From an uncultured Oscillospiraceae bacterium (lineage in GTDB: Bacteria > Bacillota > Clostridia > Oscillospirales > Oscillospiraceae), in contig CANQXG010000004.1 of the NCBI GenBank assembly GCA_947627735.1, positions 30,881 through 94,880 on the forward strand: a stretch of 64,000 nucleotides of DNA, given 5' to 3'. Below, one piece after another: positions 7,604 through 16,331 of the stretch. The stretch's first letter is position 1. Each line of letters begins with the position of its first letter. Position numbers and translations under genes: made by a program. The notes under the pieces are model-generated. The model was not told the DNA's origin, ran no database searches, and was given only the letters and a program-made list of their open reading frames with translations.

Positions 7604-9157
7604 TCAGAAATTGAAATAGATGAACGGATTGTATGTGCTGGTGACGGTGAACGCCACGGCGACGATAAACACCGCCCCGTAGGCCGCGCCGGACAGGATG
7701 CTGCATGCCGCCAGCCGTTTTCCTGTCTGCCCGCTCATTTTTTCCCGCAGCCAGGGGATGACCGGCATGGAGAGCACCGCCGACAGCAGGAACAGGACCG
7801 CGCCCTTGCCCACCAGGAACGTACTGGCCCCATCGGACAGGCTGTTGCCCATCAGCCCGAACAGGCTCCCCAGATACCGGAACGCGCCGCCCATGCTGTC
7901 GCTGCGGAACACCACGTCCGCCAGCAGCGCGAGAAACAGCGTCCGCCCGGTCTGGAATACCCGGAACCACCGCGCCTTTCGGTCGATGCCCAGCTTCTTC
8001 GTCCACTTTTTGAGCAGCGGACCGAAAACGGCGTCCAGGGAAAGGAGAACGCCATAGTAACAGCCAAAGATGATATAGGTCCAGTTCGCGCCGTGCCAGA
8101 TACCGTTGCAGAGCCAGACGACCATAAGGGGCACGACCGTCCGGACGACCTCCTTGCCCCGGCTCCCCCAGCGCTCCTTCGCCCGGGCGCACAGCTTCCG
8201 CAGCCAGCCGGCGCCGGAAACGGGCACGAACAGGTAATCCCGAAACCAGCTGCCCAGGGAGATATGCCAGCGCCGCCAGAACTCGCCCACGGTTTTCGAT
8301 ATATACGGGTAATTGAAATTCTCCTTGAAATGGAACCCGAACATCAGCCCTAGGCCGATGGCCATATCCGAATACCCGCTGAAATCGAAGTAGACCTGCA
8401 ACATATAGCTCGCCGCGCCGAACCACGCCAGCAGCACCGTCAGCTGCGAGTAGTCCGTGTATCCAAAGGCCCGGTCCACGATGACCGCCAGGGTGTTGGC
8501 CAGGATGGCCTTCTTCCCCATCCCGATGATGAACCGTTTGATCCCCTGGGCGAAGTCCTCCAGGGTCTCCTTCCGGCCTGTGATCTCCTCCGCCACCGTT
8601 TCATACCGGACGATGGGTCCCGCGATGAGCTGGGGAAACAGGGCCACGTACAGCATGGTGTTCAGCGGGTTCTTCTGCACCTTGCCCCGGCCATAGTACA
8701 CGTCGAACACGTAGCTCATGGCCTGGAAGGTGAAAAAGGAGATGCCGATGGGCAGGGCGATGTTCCGAAGCGGGATGGGCCTGGCCCCGAACAGGGACGT
8801 CACCGCGTTGATGTTGGTGATGGTGAAGTCCAGGTATTTATACACGAAAAACAGCGACAGGTTGAACACGACCATCAGCACAAGGCAGCTTTTTGCCTTG
8901 TGCTGATAGCTTTTCGCCGTGGAAGCCTTTCCCAGCTCCCTTGCCCGGGTGTTGCACCTGTCTATCTGCCAGGCGAGAACATGGTTGACCAGGATCGAGC
9001 CGATCATCACGAATACGAATGTCGGCTCGCCCCAGGCGTAGAACAGCAGCGACGCCGCCAGCAGGAAATAGTTCTTGAGCTTTGGGTTCAGCAGATAGTA
9101 CCCCGCCAGCGTCACCGGCAGGAACGCAAATAAAAATATCGTAGATGAAAAGACCAT
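7604..9157 (-). CDS. MBOAT family membrane O-acyltransferase (DltB/AlgI-like)
   Basis: 517-residue multi-pass membrane protein (about 10-12 helices). Family motifs include PIGISFFTFQAMSYVFDVYYG, LIAGPIVRYE, FFWRRWHISLG-type FWRRWHISL with SWFRDYLFVP, and the catalytic histidine in NGIWHGANWTY. MBOAT proteins such as DltB and AlgI pass an acyl group from a cytoplasmic donor across the membrane to a glycan. Here the donor is probably the carrier protein encoded just upstream. It is followed after 11 bases by the SGNH/DHHW partner. Confidence 0.92.
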   Translation of the reverse strand: MVFSSTIFLFAFLPVTLAGYYLLNPKLKNYFLLAASLLFYAWGEPTFVFVMIGSILVNHVLAWQIDRCNTRARELGKASTAKSYQHKAKSCLVLMVVFNLSLFFVYKYLDFTITNINAVTSLFGARPIPLRNIALPIGISFFTFQAMSYVFDVYYGRGKVQKNPLNTMLYVALFPQLIAGPIVRYETVAEEITGRKETLEDFAQGIKRFIIGMGKKAILANTLAVIVDRAFGYTDYSQLTVLLAWFGAASYMLQVYFDFSGYSDMAIGLGLMFGFHFKENFNYPYISKTVGEFWRRWHISLGSWFRDYLFVPVSGAGWLRKLCARAKERWGSRGKEVVRTVVPLMVVWLCNGIWHGANWTYIIFGCYYGVLLSLDAVFGPLLKKWTKKLGIDRKARWFRVFQTGRTLFLALLADVVFRSDSMGGAFRYLGSLFGLMGNSLSDGASTFLVGKGAVLFLLSAVLSMPVIPWLREKMSGQTGKRLAACSILSGAAYGAVFIVAVAFTVTSTYNPFIYFNF

Positions 9158-9178
9158 GACGACCTCATAACCCCACGG

Positions 9179-9406
9179 TCATTTGACCATTTTCTTTATC
9201 AGCTCGATGATGCAGTCCTTGTTCCCAAAGTTCTCCGCGGTCACATCGCCCGCGTCGATCTCGATGTCAAATTCATCCTCCAGGCGGCTGACCAGCGCTA
9301 TCAGCTCGAACGAGTCGATGATCTCGTCGTCCACCATATTGGGGCCGGTGTAGGTCAGCAGCTCGTCGTTCACCCCGGCCAGGATATCAAGTATTCTCTG
9401 TTCCAT
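9179..9406 (-). CDS. Acyl/aminoacyl carrier protein (DltC-like)
   Basis: 75-residue acidic helical carrier protein. The serine for the 4'-phosphopantetheine arm is in DEIIDSFELI. The ORF track start is 16 codons too early; the ATG at 9406 (MEQRILDIL) has AGGAG upstream. It overlaps the end of the formyltransferase gene by 20 bases. With the adenylating ligase upstream and the MBOAT protein downstream it forms a Dlt-like loading and transfer line. Confidence 0.88.
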   Translation of the reverse strand: MEQRILDILAGVNDELLTYTGPNMVDDEIIDSFELIALVSRLEDEFDIEIDAGDVTAENFGNKDCIIELIKKMVK

Positions 9407-10307
9407 GCTCTGTTTCTCCTTTTGTATCCAGATTGAATTTGATCGCCAATTCATATCCCCCGCCCATGGCGAGGTATAGCCTGTTATTTTCCCTGTCCAG
9501 CACCGTTTGCCGTCCGTCCAGGTGTTCCGCCGGCGCTTTTTTATAGCGCGTCACCTCGGCCTCGTGCCCGTCCGGCAGCCTTATCCGGGCCGGCGGGAAG
9601 ATGTCGCTCCGGCCATAATCCATGGCCCGCAGCATCCGGTAGATGTCCTCCGCCGGATCGGACGCGGAGCAGACGCCGCCGCCCGGCACCTCCCAGGAAT
9701 AGTACATTTTCCGCCCGCCCTCCTCAAGCCGCTGGGGCCGGCCATCGATATGCCGGACGAGAAGCTCCTCATAGAAATCCTCAAACGCCGCCGACGCCTC
9801 TTTCATGATGTCCCGCGTCAGCTCATAGGCCTTGACGTCCGCCGGGATGGGCACCTCCCGCTGGGCGATGATCGCGCCCGTGTCTACAGCGGCCTGCATA
9901 TAGTGCCACGTGGCCCCGGTGACCTTCTCGCCCTCGTAGATCGCCCAGCTCTGGGTGTTCCGCCCCGGGAACTTGGGCAGCAGCGCGCTGTGGAAATTGA
10001 TGATCTCCAGATTGGGCTTTTCAATGATCCGCTTCGGAAAGAGGAACGTATTCCCCGCGCTGATCACCAGCGCCGGCGCGGCGATGGCCTCCAGCGTTTC
10101 GGCCACCGCTTGCTTATCGGTGATCCGCGCGTAGTCCGCGCCGGTCTCCTCGCAGAGCGCGCGCATCTTTGATATGCCGTGGACCTCATACTCGATGCAC
10201 AGCGTTCTATATCCATATTTCCCCTGGCGCTGCGCCGCGGACCGGAGCACGTCGCCCGCCGTCTTTCCCCAGCCGATCACAACGACAAGATCAAATCTGC
10301 TCTTCAT
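9387..10307 (-). CDS. Formyl-tetrahydrofolate-dependent formyltransferase
   Basis: 306-residue protein with the Fmt/PurN-type catalytic core: FHSALLPKFPGRNTQSWAI and the DTGAII aspartate motif, with an N-terminal Rossmann-like half (VVVIGWGKTAGD). Such enzymes transfer a formyl group from N10-formyl-THF to an amino group, for example on nucleotide amino sugars. The cluster has no amino-sugar aminotransferase, but it does have an adenylating ligase and a carrier protein on either side. An aminoacyl group on the carrier is therefore a possible acceptor (inference). The ATG at 10307 follows AGGAGG by about 7 bases. It is not the housekeeping Fmt: the C-terminal OB domain is replaced by an unrelated tail. 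Confidence 0.82.
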   Translation of the reverse strand: MKSRFDLVVVIGWGKTAGDVLRSAAQRQGKYGYRTLCIEYEVHGISKMRALCEETGADYARITDKQAVAETLEAIAAPALVISAGNTFLFPKRIIEKPNLEIINFHSALLPKFPGRNTQSWAIYEGEKVTGATWHYMQAAVDTGAIIAQREVPIPADVKAYELTRDIMKEASAAFEDFYEELLVRHIDGRPQRLEEGGRKMYYSWEVPGGGVCSASDPAEDIYRMLRAMDYGRSDIFPPARIRLPDGHEAEVTRYKKAPAEHLDGRQTVLDRENNRLYLAMGGGYELAIKFNLDTKGETEHGTENT

Positions 10308-10321
10308 GCCCTTTCCTCCTC

Positions 10322-11848
10322 TCACCCGATGTACTCCTGCCGCAGGGCAACCCGGTCGATCTTTCCGTTGGCGTTCAGGGGCAGCTTGTCCACGCAGATC
10401 ACCTTCCCCGGCAGCATGTAGTCCGGGAGCAGGTCCCGCAGACGCCGGTTGATCTCGCTGCGGCTCATCTCCTGCTCCAAAAACAGCACGATCTTGCTGC
10501 GCTTGTCGTCATACAGGCAGCAACACATGGATATCTCCTCCAGGGACGACACCGCCGTCTCGATCTCTCCCAACTCGATCCGATGGCCCAGATGCTTGAT
10601 TTGGAAGTCCTTCCGGGACAGGTAGATAATCTCATGACGCTCGTTGTACTTCACCAAGTCGCCGGTGCGGTAGATCTTCTCCTCATAGGCCGTCTGCAGC
10701 GGATTCTGCACGAAGGCCGCCGCTGTCTTTTCCGGGTTGTTGTAATACCCCACCGCCAGGGACGACCCCCGCACGCACAGCTCGCCCACCTGCTCCGGCT
10801 CCGTCACCAGCCTGTCCTGCTCGTCCAGCACCAGGATCTCCGTATTGCGCATGGGCTTACCGATAGGCAGCGGTTCGTCGTCGTTAAATTCCCGGTCTAC
10901 AATGTAATACGTACAGGCATATGTGATCTCGGTCGGACCGTAGAAATTGGTATACTGTACATTCGGCAGATACTTCCTCCACACGTTCAAGTGTTTTGTC
11001 GGCATAACTTCACCGCAGAGAAGGACCCTCTTCAAGGTATCAGACAGATCAACCTTTGGCAGCGCTTTTAGTGCAGAAACCATTATCATGGCCGACGGTA
11101 CCCAGCTAATGGAGGTGATCCGCTTGTCCTGCAAATACTGCAACAGTTTTACAGGCTGCGAAAACAGCACCTCCGGGATCACATAGAGGGCCGCCCCGGT
11201 TTTGACAGCCAGAAAAACACCGGGAACAGAATTATCAAAATAAAACGGTGATTGATTTCCGAAAGAGTCGTTTTCCGTGATGGAGTATTCTTCCGCCTCC
11301 CAGTCGATGAGATCAATAATGCTCCGGTGGGTGATGGCCACGCCCTTGGGCGTACCGGTGGAGCCGGAGGTGAACAGCACGTACAGAAGGTCCGTGTCCA
11401 GGATGCGGTCCGCATATTCCCGGGCCTTTTCATCGCTCACGTCGTCCCTGGTGATATCCTCAAAGCATAAGACCTTGCCGTTATAGTCCACGCTCTTCCC
11501 TGCTCCGATCCTCTCGCTCAGCGCACGTGTCGTGATGAACAGAGCTGAATGGAGTGTTTCCACGATTTTTTTTGCTCTGACCGCCGGCATATCTATGGCG
11601 ATGGGGCTGTAAAAATTGCCGCTGTAGGCCACGCCCATATAAACCGCCAGCATATCGGCAGAGGTTTCCATATATATGCCGATCGGCTGTTTCCGGTCGG
11701 GCATCGCCGCCTCGATATGGGCGGCGATGGACAGCGCCGTCCGCCGCAGCTCCGCCCAGGTATAGCGCCGGTTTTCATCCGCGTATGCCGTTCTCTCCGG
11801 GAATTTTCGGGCCGTCTGCTCCAGCCACTGTACTACGCTGTTTTGCAT
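10322..11848 (-). CDS. Adenylating ligase, DltA/NRPS A-domain type
   Basis: 508-residue ANL-superfamily enzyme that activates a carboxylic or amino acid with ATP and loads it on a carrier protein. Core motifs: A3 LFTSGSTGTPKG, A5 NFYGPTE, A7 YRTGDLV, A8 KDFQIKHLGHRIELGEIE, A10 lysine in NANGKID. Overall order resembles DltA (D-alanine ligase), but the substrate pocket cannot be assigned by eye. The ATG at 11848 is 5 bases after AAGGAGG, 18 codons inside the ORF-track start. It begins the decoration cassette of the operon, after two tandem hairpins separating it from the exporter genes. Confidence 0.88.
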   Translation of the reverse strand: MQNSVVQWLEQTARKFPERTAYADENRRYTWAELRRTALSIAAHIEAAMPDRKQPIGIYMETSADMLAVYMGVAYSGNFYSPIAIDMPAVRAKKIVETLHSALFITTRALSERIGAGKSVDYNGKVLCFEDITRDDVSDEKAREYADRILDTDLLYVLFTSGSTGTPKGVAITHRSIIDLIDWEAEEYSITENDSFGNQSPFYFDNSVPGVFLAVKTGAALYVIPEVLFSQPVKLLQYLQDKRITSISWVPSAMIMVSALKALPKVDLSDTLKRVLLCGEVMPTKHLNVWRKYLPNVQYTNFYGPTEITYACTYYIVDREFNDDEPLPIGKPMRNTEILVLDEQDRLVTEPEQVGELCVRGSSLAVGYYNNPEKTAAAFVQNPLQTAYEEKIYRTGDLVKYNERHEIIYLSRKDFQIKHLGHRIELGEIETAVSSLEEISMCCCLYDDKRSKIVLFLEQEMSRSEINRRLRDLLPDYMLPGKVICVDKLPLNANGKIDRVALRQEYIG

Positions 11849-11877
11849 GTCTTCCTCCTTGCTATACCGAACTGTCA

Positions 11878-11922
11878 TTATGCTGCTACACAGTAGCAGC
11901 ATAAACAGGGATATCCCTGTTT
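11878..11922 (-). repeat. Two adjacent perfect hairpins between exporter and decoration genes
   Basis: TTATGCTGCTAC/GTAGCAGCATAA (12-bp stem, 3-base loop, 11878-11904) abuts the 20-bp palindrome AAACAGGGATATCCCTGTTT (11903-11922). Neither is followed by a U-tract on the minus strand. They could be an mRNA processing or stability element, or a partial stop that sets different levels for export and decoration genes. Confidence 0.75.
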
Positions 11923-11933
11923 GCGGTCTTGTT

Positions 11934-12707
11934 TTACGGCGCCAGATTCTCCCTGGCCTGGTCTAGGGTGATGGTCTTGTCCAGATACTGCTGATAGAGG
12001 TCGCACAAAATGGCCGTGTCACCGCAGGCGATCTGCTCCCCATGCTCCAGCCACAGCACCTTCGTGCACAGCTCCTCTACCTGGCTCAGAGAGTGGGACA
12101 CCAGGATCGTGGCCGCGCCGCCGGCTATGATCTCCTTCATCTTCGCCTCGCTCTTTTTCTTGAACGCCCCGTCGCCTACGGAGAGCACCTCGTCCAATAT
12201 AAGGATGTCCGGCTGTACCATGCTGGCGATGGCGAAAGCCAGACGGCTCTTCATGCCCGAGGACAGCTGCTTGAAGGGCCGGTCCTGGAATCTTTCCAAT
12301 TCCGCGAAGGCGATGATCTCGTCATATGTTTCATCCATGAACTTCCGGGTATACCCCAGCATGGCCCCCCGGAGATAGGCGTTTTCACGTACCGTCAGAT
12401 CCCCGTCGAAGCCGCTGGCCAGCTCCAGCAGCGCCGCCACGTTCCCCTGGCGCGTCACCCAGCCCTCCGTTGGCTCCATAATGCCCGCCACCGCCTTCAG
12501 GAGCGTGGACTTGCCCGCACCGTTGGAGCCGATGATGCCCAGCATCTCCCCCTTTTCCAGGGTGAAGCTCACGTGCCTGTCCGCCCAGAACTCGCTCACA
12601 TGATAATTGCGGGTCAGCTTCCGCATCACATATTCCTTGAGGCCGATCTCCTTGAAATCCCCGGTCAAATACCGGATGGAAACGTTGTTAACCTCCAAGA
12701 TACTCAT
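11934..12707 (-). CDS. Glycan exporter ATPase (Wzt/TagH-like), no carbohydrate-binding domain
   Basis: 257-residue ATPase of an ABC-2 polysaccharide exporter. Walker A IGSNGAGKST, signature LSSGMKSRL, Walker B ILILDEVLSVGD, H-loop LVSHS. The ALLELASGF and RENAYLRG stretches are typical of the Wzt/TagH branch. It ends soon after the ATPase core, so it lacks the C-terminal domain that reads the capped chain end in O9a-type Wzt. The ATG at 12707 has GAGG upstream; the ORF track's GTG start overlaps the permease stop. It pairs with the permease directly upstream. Confidence 0.92.
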   Translation of the reverse strand: MSILEVNNVSIRYLTGDFKEIGLKEYVMRKLTRNYHVSEFWADRHVSFTLEKGEMLGIIGSNGAGKSTLLKAVAGIMEPTEGWVTRQGNVAALLELASGFDGDLTVRENAYLRGAMLGYTRKFMDETYDEIIAFAELERFQDRPFKQLSSGMKSRLAFAIASMVQPDILILDEVLSVGDGAFKKKSEAKMKEIIAGGAATILVSHSLSQVEELCTKVLWLEHGEQIACGDTAILCDLYQQYLDKTITLDQARENLAP

Positions 12708-12715
12708 AGCCGGCC

Positions 12716-13504
12716 TCACACATAGTACAGGAATTTCGTGTTGTATTTCTTATACATGAAACAGCCCAGTCCCAGCGCGATTACCACGTCTGCCGCCATG
12801 AGCAGGTGGAACCAGATCGTCGGTATGGTCGCCTCGATGACGATCTTCCGGAAATAGCGGATGAACAGATACACCGGGTTGAGCAGGAACAGCTTCCTCG
12901 TCGTTTCGCTGTAGGTGTCGATGGTGTAGAAGATAGCGGATAGGTACATCAGCAGCATGGTGAACACGTCATATAAATACTGGATGTCCCGGAAGAACAC
13001 GAACAGTGCCGACAGGATCATGCCGATGCCGATGTTGAACAGGATAAGACACCCTACGGGGTAGGCCAGGCACAGGAATTTCCACGTGAACGGCAGGCCG
13101 TCGAAGGCCACAAAGACGAAGAACACCACCAATATAAGCCCGAAGTTGATGAGCGCCTGGACGTTCCGGCTCAAGAGGAATAGATACTTGGGCACGTTCA
13201 CCTTGGTGAAGATGCCGGCGTTGCCCATGATGGTGCTCATGCCGCCCTTGGTGGCGTCGGAGAAGAAGGAGAACACCAAGGTCCCGCAAAAGATGTAGAT
13301 CATGTAATGGGGCGTGGTCCGGCCAAAGAACTTGGTGAACACCAGCGTCATGACCGCCAGCTGCAGCAGGGGCGACAGGATGCTCCAGGCCATGCCCAGC
13401 ACGGTCCGCTTATATTTCTTTTTGAAGTCCCGCTTCACCAGTTCCTCAAACAGGAACTGGTAGTGTAATGCTCTTGCGAATACAGAATTTACTTTGTTTT
13501 CCAT
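12716..13504 (-). CDS. Glycan exporter permease (Wzm/TagG-like)
   Basis: 262-residue ABC-2 permease with about six membrane helices and the cytoplasmic N-terminal stretch FEELVKRDFKKKYKRTVLGMAWSILSPLLQ characteristic of Wzm/TagG. It forms the membrane channel for a lipid-linked glycan, driven by the ATPase encoded downstream. No Wzx flippase or Wzy polymerase is in the island, so the glycan follows the ABC-dependent route: the chain is finished in the cytoplasm and then exported. Confidence 0.93.
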   Translation of the reverse strand: MENKVNSVFARALHYQFLFEELVKRDFKKKYKRTVLGMAWSILSPLLQLAVMTLVFTKFFGRTTPHYMIYIFCGTLVFSFFSDATKGGMSTIMGNAGIFTKVNVPKYLFLLSRNVQALINFGLILVVFFVFVAFDGLPFTWKFLCLAYPVGCLILFNIGIGMILSALFVFFRDIQYLYDVFTMLLMYLSAIFYTIDTYSETTRKLFLLNPVYLFIRYFRKIVIEATIPTIWFHLLMAADVVIALGLGCFMYKKYNTKFLYYV

Positions 13505-13523
13505 CTTTTCCTTGAGAGCGTCG

Positions 13524-14711
13524 TTATTGCCCCGTCTTTTCCGCCAGCAAGTCCTTCACCGCGTCCAGCAGGGTGTAGCTGTCCGTCACCAGCACGCCCC
13601 GGCAGTCTGCCCGTGTCGCCGCCTCGATGTCCCGCTCGTCGTCCCCGAACAGCACGCAGTCCTTCGGTATATTCAGGTCATACTCCCGCTGGGCCTCATA
13701 CAGCATCCCCGGCTGGGGCTTGCGGCAGAAGCAGCCGTCGTCCCAGTTGTGGGGGCACATGTAGATCCTGTCTATCCGCGCCCCGGCCCGGCGCAGGTCC
13801 GCCTCCATCTTCTCATGGATGGCCGCCAGGGTATCCTCCGTCAGCCGGCCCCGGGCCAGCCCCGGCTGGTTCGTCACCAGCAGCACCAGGTACCCCGCCT
13901 CGTTGAGCAGCCGCACCGCCTCCTTAGCCCCCGGCAGCCACACGAAGTCCTCCGGCCGCTCGATGTAGCACGCCCGGGGCGGCCGCTCGTTCAGCGTCCC
14001 GTCCCGGTCCAGGAACACCGCCTTCCGCCCGGAGAAAAACCGCTCCGTCAGCGGCATCCGGGCATAGGACCCGATGGAATAGTACCGGTGCTCCGTCACG
14101 GTGGCGTAAAGCCGTCCCTGCTCCAGTGCACGGGCGTAGGCGAAGCGCTCGAAGCTGATGTTCTCCTCCGGCAGCCAGTCCAGCACCTCCCTGGCGATCA
14201 GCGCGTAGCCGATGTCCACCCCGTTGAGGCCCGGCGTCTGTCGGGCCTTGTCGTATACCTTCACCTTCTCGTTTTCGATGAGCAGGTTGTTTTTCGTATA
14301 CCCGTCCCGGTTGGCATAGGCCGTCATCTGCACCAGGGCGTGATTTTCCCGGAACGCCGCCAGGTGCTTTGCGAAGCTGATGGGGCAGTAGTTGTCGCAG
14401 TACATCAGCAGGAAGTCGCCGTGGATAAGTCCTGCCGCCGCACGCAGCCGCGCGCCGGTCTCATACTCCACCGGCGTGACGCTGTACTGGACTGTGAGTC
14501 CCTCGATGGGTTCCGTCGCCAGATAGTCGATGATCTTCTCCGCCTTGTAGCCCAGCAGCAGCACCGCCTCCGATATGCCGAAGTCACGCACCTGCTCCAG
14601 CAAGTGCGCCATATAGGGCCGGCCCTGTATGGGATACATGGGCTTCGGGTTTTCCAGGGTGAACGGCTGCAGCCGCGTCCCCTGGCCCCCCGCCAATATC
14701 ACTGCCTGCAT
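13524..14711 (-). CDS. hddC-gmhB: Fused heptose-1-P guanylyltransferase and heptose-1,7-bisphosphate phosphatase
   Basis: 395-residue two-domain enzyme. Residues 1-230 are a sugar nucleotidyltransferase (AVILAGGQGTRLQPFT, PKPM, CDNYCP). Residues 230-395 are a HAD phosphatase of the GmhB type (AVFLDRDGTLNE, VTNQPGLARG, zinc-type CPHNWDDGCFCRKPQPGM, FGDDERDIEAA). The expected products are D-glycero-alpha-D-manno-heptose-1-phosphate and then its GDP form. The two steps are not adjacent in usage order with the kinase, but all are encoded side by side: gmhA and hddA lie directly upstream. GDP assignment rests on the HddA/HddC gene context and is inference. Confidence 0.87.
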   Translation of the reverse strand: MQAVILAGGQGTRLQPFTLENPKPMYPIQGRPYMAHLLEQVRDFGISEAVLLLGYKAEKIIDYLATEPIEGLTVQYSVTPVEYETGARLRAAAGLIHGDFLLMYCDNYCPISFAKHLAAFRENHALVQMTAYANRDGYTKNNLLIENEKVKVYDKARQTPGLNGVDIGYALIAREVLDWLPEENISFERFAYARALEQGRLYATVTEHRYYSIGSYARMPLTERFFSGRKAVFLDRDGTLNERPPRACYIERPEDFVWLPGAKEAVRLLNEAGYLVLLVTNQPGLARGRLTEDTLAAIHEKMEADLRRAGARIDRIYMCPHNWDDGCFCRKPQPGMLYEAQREYDLNIPKDCVLFGDDERDIEAATRADCRGVLVTDSYTLLDAVKDLLAEKTGQ

Positions 14712-14723
14712 GGTCTATCCCTC

Positions 14724-15308
14724 TCACCTATCCTTCAGCATCTCACAGAACAGGCGCATCATCATGTGGTTGAAGATGAGATGCACGTCCTCCGTCACCT
14801 GCATATCTTCTATGGGCGCGTGCATGCTGTGGTCCGCCAGTCGGCGCAGCTTCCCGCCGTCATAGCCGGTGACGCCGATCACCGCGCAGCCCTGGGCCTT
14901 GGCATACTCCACCGCACGGATGATGTTGGCCGAGTTGCCGCTGCCGGAGATGGCCACCACCACGTCCCCCGCCCGCAGCCGGCCTTCCAGCTGGGCGGCG
15001 AACACGTTCTCATACCCCAGGTCGTTGGAGATCGCCGTCACCATCGCGATGTTGTCGTTCAGGCAGTGGAAGCGGAACTTCTTTCCCAGCCCCTCGCTGA
15101 TCCCCTTGTTGAAGTCGTTCAGCATGTGGGTGGCCGTGGATGCGCTGCCCCCGTTTCCGAAACAATACACATCCGCGCCTCGATCGTAGGCGTCCAGCAG
15201 CACGTTCATCGCCCTGCTGACCGCCGTAGTGTCCACCGCGTCCAATGTGCTCTTCACGTCGGCAAAATAATCCGTTATCAGTTTTTTGAAGTCTATGTAT
15301 CTGTCCAT
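14724..15308 (-). CDS. gmhA: Sedoheptulose-7-phosphate isomerase
   Basis: 194-residue SIS-domain enzyme converting sedoheptulose 7-phosphate to D-glycero-D-manno-heptose 7-phosphate, the first step to activated heptose. Motifs: CFGNGGSASTATHMLNDF, AISGSGNSANIIRA and the C-terminal EDVHLIFNHMM helix. Length is usual for GmhA. It lies between the kinase and the fused guanylyltransferase/phosphatase with 12-15 base gaps. Confidence 0.94.
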   Translation of the reverse strand: MDRYIDFKKLITDYFADVKSTLDAVDTTAVSRAMNVLLDAYDRGADVYCFGNGGSASTATHMLNDFNKGISEGLGKKFRFHCLNDNIAMVTAISNDLGYENVFAAQLEGRLRAGDVVVAISGSGNSANIIRAVEYAKAQGCAVIGVTGYDGGKLRRLADHSMHAPIEDMQVTEDVHLIFNHMMMRLFCEMLKDR

Positions 15309-15321
15309 GTCCCTGGCTCTC

Positions 15322-16308
15322 TCAGTCGTAAAAGATGATCTGGGACCCGGCAGGCTCGAACCGGAAGTCGATCTGCCGGTAACCGCTCAGCGCCTGCCGC
15401 ACCGCCTCCTGCCGCTCCGCCGGGACGTACAGCAGCAGAAATCCGCCGCCGCCCGCGCCCAGGATCTTCCCGCCGGTAGCCCCGGCTGCCCGCGCCGCGG
15501 CATACATCCCGTCTATGGCAGGGTTGGACACCCCGGAGGCATACTGCCGCTTCTTCTGCCACGCCGCGTCCAGCGCGGGACCCCAGCTGTCCGGGTCACC
15601 TTCCCGCAGCGAACGGTATACCCGCTCTGCGTCCTCCACCATGGAGTCCAGCAGTGCCATCTTCACCTCGATGGTGTCCGTCTGCTCCCGCATGATCTTG
15701 GACGAGTCCCGGGTCAGGCCCGTGTAAAACAGCATCAGCGAAGTCTTTAACCGCTCCATGGCCGGCGCCGGCACCATGATAGGCTCCGCGCTCACTGCCC
15801 CGTCCGCATAGAACTTATACCGCCGGAAGCCGCCGTAGGCCACCGCGTACTGGTCCTGGATGCCGATGGGGTTGCCCAGCCGTTCTATCTCCAGCTCACA
15901 GGCCATCCGCGCCAGCCGCTCCGGCGGGGCATACTCCCCCTTGAAGGCCAGCAGCGCGTTCAGCGTCCCCACTGCGATGGCGCTGGAGGACGCCAGGCCC
16001 ACCCCCGCCGTGGCCAGCGGCAGGTCCGCCGAGTAGATGATCTCCACGCCCTTCTCGATGCCCGTCATCTTCAGCGCCTCGCGGATGATGTTGTGCTTCA
16101 CCTCATCCACCTGGTCCACGACCTCGTTCTGGGAATAGCAGACCCGGATCTGGTCGTCGAACTTCTTCAGCACCGTGATATACACGTACATATCCAGCGC
16201 CGTGCTCAATACTGTGCCGTAGCCAAAGCGGCTGTGCTCAAAATAGCCGTGAAAATCCGTTCCCCCTCCGAAAAACGACGCGCGGAGGGGCGTCTTTGAA
16301 ATAACCAA
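15322..16308 (-). CDS. hddA: D-glycero-alpha-D-manno-heptose-7-phosphate kinase
   Basis: 328-residue GHMP-family kinase. Motif 1 is SKTPLRASFFGGGTDF, motif 2 GVGLASSSAIAVG, and motif 3 GKILGAGGGGFLLLY. It phosphorylates the heptose at C1. HddA-type rather than HldE-type chemistry points to the GDP-alpha-heptose branch used for S-layer glycans and capsules instead of the ADP-beta branch used for Gram-negative LPS core. Confidence 0.92.
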   Translation of the reverse strand: MVISKTPLRASFFGGGTDFHGYFEHSRFGYGTVLSTALDMYVYITVLKKFDDQIRVCYSQNEVVDQVDEVKHNIIREALKMTGIEKGVEIIYSADLPLATAGVGLASSSAIAVGTLNALLAFKGEYAPPERLARMACELEIERLGNPIGIQDQYAVAYGGFRRYKFYADGAVSAEPIMVPAPAMERLKTSLMLFYTGLTRDSSKIMREQTDTIEVKMALLDSMVEDAERVYRSLREGDPDSWGPALDAAWQKKRQYASGVSNPAIDGMYAAARAAGATGGKILGAGGGGFLLLYVPAERQEAVRQALSGYRQIDFRFEPAGSQIIFYD

Positions 16309-16331
16309 CGTCTATCTCTCCCGTTTCTTTG

